From an uncultured Ruminococcus sp. (lineage in GTDB: Bacteria; Bacillota; Clostridia; Oscillospirales; Acutalibacteraceae): a stretch of 64,000 nucleotides of DNA. The stretch covers positions 20,310-84,309 of the forward strand of contig CADBCC010000004.1 in NCBI GenBank assembly GCA_902793125.1, in the 5' to 3' direction. Of the stretch, positions 61,208-64,000 are shown in pieces. Every line of letters starts with the position of its first letter. The stretch's first letter is position 1. The position numbers were made by a program, and so were the translations under genes. The notes under the pieces were generated by a model. That model had not been told where the DNA came from, made no database searches, and saw only the letters and a program-made list of their open reading frames with translations.

Positions 61208-64000
61208 ATGAGAATGACAAAGAAAATTACATCAATCGTTCTCGCGGTAATGATGGTCGTTTCTATGATGTCTGTAATGGCTGTTACAGCTAACGCAATC
61301 GGCGAGGTTGTGCCGGAGAGTAAATATCTGACATTTACGGCGGAAGAAGCCAATTCTTCGGTTACGCTGAAATTTAGATACGGCAGTAATTTTAAGTATA
61401 ATAAAAACGACTCAGGTTGGCAAGATTATACTAAAGGCACGCAGATCACGCTCAACGACGTGGGCGATTATGTTCGTTTTAGCGGAAAAGATGCTGAATT
61501 CAATGACTATAATCACTTTTCGCTCACCGGAAAAGTAGCGGCAAGCGGTAACGTTATGTCGCTGAGGCTCGACGACAACGGCAAGAGCCAAGGCTTGATC
61601 AATTATTGCTATCAATATATGTTTAGCGACTGCACCAGCTTAACTCAAGCGCCGGAGCTGCCTGAAACAACGCTGGCGACGTATTGCTACGGAGCTATGT
61701 TTGTTGGCTGCACGAATCTGACCAAAGCTCCCGATCTTCCCGCGACAAATCTGGCGGATTACTGCTACAGATATATGTTTAGAGGCTGCGAGAACCTGAC
61801 CGAACTCCCCGCGCTTCGTGCGACAACGCTGGCGGATAACTGCTACGCCTATATGTTTTATGGCTGCTCGAAAATTCGTATTTCTGACGTGGCAGGTACC
61901 TTTGATGGAATTACATATTCAGCCGAATACAGGATCCCGTCCACAGGCACGGGAACTTCGGCAGAGGATGCACTCGATGATATGTTCGGTAACACCGGCG
62001 GTAAATTTGAAGGAACTCCGAACATCAACACGACCTATTATCTTCCTGCGCCCGCTCCCGCTACTCCCAAGGTAGCTGAGGTTAACGGTACACAGTACGA
62101 TACTCTCGAAGAAGCTCTCGCGGCTGCTCCCTCAGGCGCTACTGTTAAGCTTCTTGAGGACATCGACTTTAGCGAGGTTACTACTAACAGAAACGCTCAC
62201 GACACTGGCGACGAACTTACGATTGACCTTAAAGACCTTACTCTCGATTTAAATGGTAAGACTATTACTACTGTAAACGCTTCCGTAGTATTTACAGGTA
62301 ACGGCGCTACTATCGAGAACGGTAACTTTGCGCTTAAACATGTTAAAGCTGACGGAACAACATATCAGGCAGGTTCCTACGGTCTTTGTATCGACGGTTA
62401 CGACAAAACGAACTCTATCACACTCAACGACCTTACTGTTGAGGGCGGTATCAATATCTGGGACGCCGACGTTGTAATCAACGACGTTACAGCTACAGCG
62501 ACAGCTTCTAACTTCTATGCTATCTGGGCAGAGGGTAACTCCAATGTAGTTGTTAACAGCGGTACGTTCAGCGATAACGGCACCGCTAAAGCAAAAGGTC
62601 CTATCGCTACCGAAAAATCAGGCACAGGAACATTAGTTACAGTAAAAGGCGGTACATTCAACGCTACAAACAAGGTTGTTAACGCCGCTGCTCCCGGATC
62701 CGTTAAATTCGAGGGCGGTACATGTACTAAGCCTGTTCCCGAGCAGTATTGCGCTGACGGTTATATTCCGAAGGATAACGGTAACAATACCTACGGCGTA
62801 AAGGTTGGCACTTATGTTGCTCAGGTAGGCACAACTAAGTACGAGAACCTCCAGGACGCTCTTGACGTTGTTCCCGACGGCGGTACAGTTACTGTTCTTA
62901 AAGATATTGCGACAAGCGGAAATATCTTTGCCGATGGCTATGTAAGCGGCGGTAACAGAACTTACACTGTAGACCTCGGCGGTTATACTGTTTCAGGCGC
63001 TACATTTATTGTTGATAGCGGTAACAACGTAACCTTTAAAAACGGTACAATCGAATCCGCTACTTACGGTATTCAGAATAAAGCTACAGCTACTGTAGAT
63101 TCTACAGCTACAGTTAAGTCAACAAGCGCTTCTGCATCCGCTGTATACGGCGCGGCAGGTTCTACAACTAACATCAACGGTACAGTTGAAGGCAACAAGT
63201 ACGGCGTTATCGTAAGAGGCGGTACACTTAACGTTGCTGGTGAAGTTACAGCTGTTAATACAGGTATCGACGCAATTGACGGCGGTATTGCAAATCTCAA
63301 CGACGGCGCTGATGTTAGCGGCAAATTCGCTATTGTAGCTCATAAGGACTCTACTGTTAATGTAAACGGCGGTAATGTTGAAGGTACAAGCCACGCTGTT
63401 TCAGGTAACGGAAAAGCGGCTGACGGCCCTTATACAATCAACGTAACAGGCGGTACTCTTACTGCTACAGACGGCGCGGCTATCTATAACCCGAACGCAA
63501 CAGGAACTATGAATATTTCCGGCGGTACAATCACAGGTTCAACATCTGCTGTAACAGCTGGCGCTGACAGCACAAACAGTATCTCAGGCGGTACTTTTAA
63601 CACACCTGTTCCCGAGGAATATTGCGCTAACGGATATGTTCCGAAGGATAACGGCAACGGCACTTACGGTGTAGGTCCCGATACTTCAAGCCCGCTTAAT
63701 CCTCTTATGGTAGCTGCTGCTGATATCAACGACCACAACGCGTTCGAAATTAACTCTGATTACCTCAGAGGCACACTCTTAGGCGTACAGAAGAAAAATG
63801 CTATTGACGACGCTGAAATTACTTCCGAATCCCATCAGGAAAACGGCAGCGATATGCGTTTCGTAGCTGTTCTTGATACTGATTTAGTTCAGGATGCTGA
63901 CGATTACGGTTTCGTACTCGCTAAAGTCGGCACAAATAAGAATTGCGCTAATACAAACTTTGATAATCTTAAGGTTGATATGGGCAACGGAGAAAAGACA
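61208..64000 (+). CDS. large secreted surface protein with LRR, beta-helix repeats and shared C-terminal domain (3' end beyond the window)
   Basis: An open frame from ATG 61208 to the window end, at least 931 residues. The signal peptide is nearly identical to that at 58482. Residues about 30-275 contain three to four leucine-rich-type repeats (L-P-x-T-x-L-A-x-Y-C-Y-x-x-M-F-x-G-C-x-x-L-T). Residues about 290-825 contain two beta-helix-like arrays opened by Y-D-T-L-E-E-A-L-A-A-A and Y-E-N-L-Q-D-A-L-D, each ending with P-V-P-E-x-Y-C-A-x-G-Y-x-P-K-D-N-G. From about 830 the shared C-terminal domain begins. Part of the LRR region uses CTG and GCG codons more than its surroundings, which suggests module shuffling. 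A small partner gene is expected just beyond the edge. Confidence 0.85.
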   Translation, partial: MRMTKKITSIVLAVMMVVSMMSVMAVTANAIGEVVPESKYLTFTAEEANSSVTLKFRYGSNFKYNKNDSGWQDYTKGTQITLNDVGDYVRFSGKDAEFNDYNHFSLTGKVAASGNVMSLRLDDNGKSQGLINYCYQYMFSDCTSLTQAPELPETTLATYCYGAMFVGCTNLTKAPDLPATNLADYCYRYMFRGCENLTELPALRATTLADNCYAYMFYGCSKIRISDVAGTFDGITYSAEYRIPSTGTGTSAEDALDDMFGNTGGKFEGTPNINTTYYLPAPAPATPKVAEVNGTQYDTLEEALAAAPSGATVKLLEDIDFSEVTTNRNAHDTGDELTIDLKDLTLDLNGKTITTVNASVVFTGNGATIENGNFALKHVKADGTTYQAGSYGLCIDGYDKTNSITLNDLTVEGGINIWDADVVINDVTATATASNFYAIWAEGNSNVVVNSGTFSDNGTAKAKGPIATEKSGTGTLVTVKGGTFNATNKVVNAAAPGSVKFEGGTCTKPVPEQYCADGYIPKDNGNNTYGVKVGTYVAQVGTTKYENLQDALDVVPDGGTVTVLKDIATSGNIFADGYVSGGNRTYTVDLGGYTVSGATFIVDSGNNVTFKNGTIESATYGIQNKATATVDSTATVKSTSASASAVYGAAGSTTNINGTVEGNKYGVIVRGGTLNVAGEVTAVNTGIDAIDGGIANLNDGADVSGKFAIVAHKDSTVNVNGGNVEGTSHAVSGNGKAADGPYTINVTGGTLTATDGAAIYNPNATGTMNISGGTITGSTSAVTAGADSTNSISGGTFNTPVPEEYCANGYVPKDNGNGTYGVGPDTSSPLNPLMVAAADINDHNAFEINSDYLRGTLLGVQKKNAIDDAEITSESHQENGSDMRFVAVLDTDLVQDADDYGFVLAKVGTNKNCANTNFDNLKVDMGNGEKT

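Noticed and set aside
63073-63394. Minus-strand frames in the surface gene at the right edge
   Set aside because: Low-complexity Thr/Ala/Val repeats on the coding strand create open frames on the other strand.

Overview
The window is one contiguous stretch of a low-to-moderate G+C, spore-forming Firmicute of the Clostridia. The best guess is a human-gut or rumen Ruminococcus close to R. bromii. This rests on sporulation genes (yqfC, yqfD, ylbJ, a SpoIID-like gene), a threonyl T-box leader, AGGAGG-type ribosome binding sites, and two type I pullulanases, one carrying a dockerin and a CBM26-like starch-binding module, as in the amylosome of R. bromii. No rRNA, tRNA, IS element, phage or CRISPR array is seen. 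The core is ordinary chromosomal housekeeping, with accessory surface genes at both ends.

Layout. 1-5015: tail of a secreted repeat protein with its tiny downstream partner gene, a small membrane protein, a secreted SufS-like PLP protein, and a DUF218 membrane protein. 5082-10121: an unknown anchored protein and a fabF / acyl ligase / LysR / thioesterase lipid-type locus. 10301-15266: nadA-mnmA, then a sortase-substrate / class B sortase / LCP module. 15466-20244: LRR lipoprotein-adhE-kinase operon with a Rex-like operator, and a PAP2 phosphatase. 20281-25563: ylbJ-asnB diverging from yqfC-yqfD, then ymdB. 25649-32772: fakA, recG, a D,D-carboxypeptidase, a SpoIID-like protein and an acidic membrane protein. 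32793-35870: T-box, thrS and a VanY-like protein that has lost its catalytic residues. 36042-39925: rpmE, a YigZ protein, dnaG-rpoD. 39980-46477: LysM protein and two pullulanases. 46558-49080: two small unknowns and pckA. 49091-49399: a tandemly duplicated structured intergenic element. 49421-55257: acnA-icd, rex, an acyltransferase and a YczE-like protein. 55370-58061: typA and an exonuclease. 58246-64000: two copies of a surface-protein cassette.

The most unusual material is at the ends. The same cassette occurs three times (two copies cut by the window edges): a structured leader RNA of about 200 nt, a secreted beta-repeat protein with a shared C-terminal domain, and a 55-60 residue protein with the core P-x-I-x-V-E-x-L-x-K-A-D-V-L. 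The two visible leaders have almost the same hairpins, including one compensatory base-pair change, and both promoters place the transcript start at the first hairpin. Other notable items are an exported cysteine-desulfurase-like protein, a VanY pseudoenzyme co-transcribed with thrS, and Rex-like operators inside the promoters of both the fermentation operon and the acnA-icd operon, with rex itself next to the latter.

Physiologically the genes fit an anaerobic starch degrader. Pullulanases debranch starch, AdhE disposes of reducing equivalents as ethanol, PckA links C3 and C4 metabolism, and aconitase/isocitrate dehydrogenase make 2-oxoglutarate for biosynthesis under probable Rex control.
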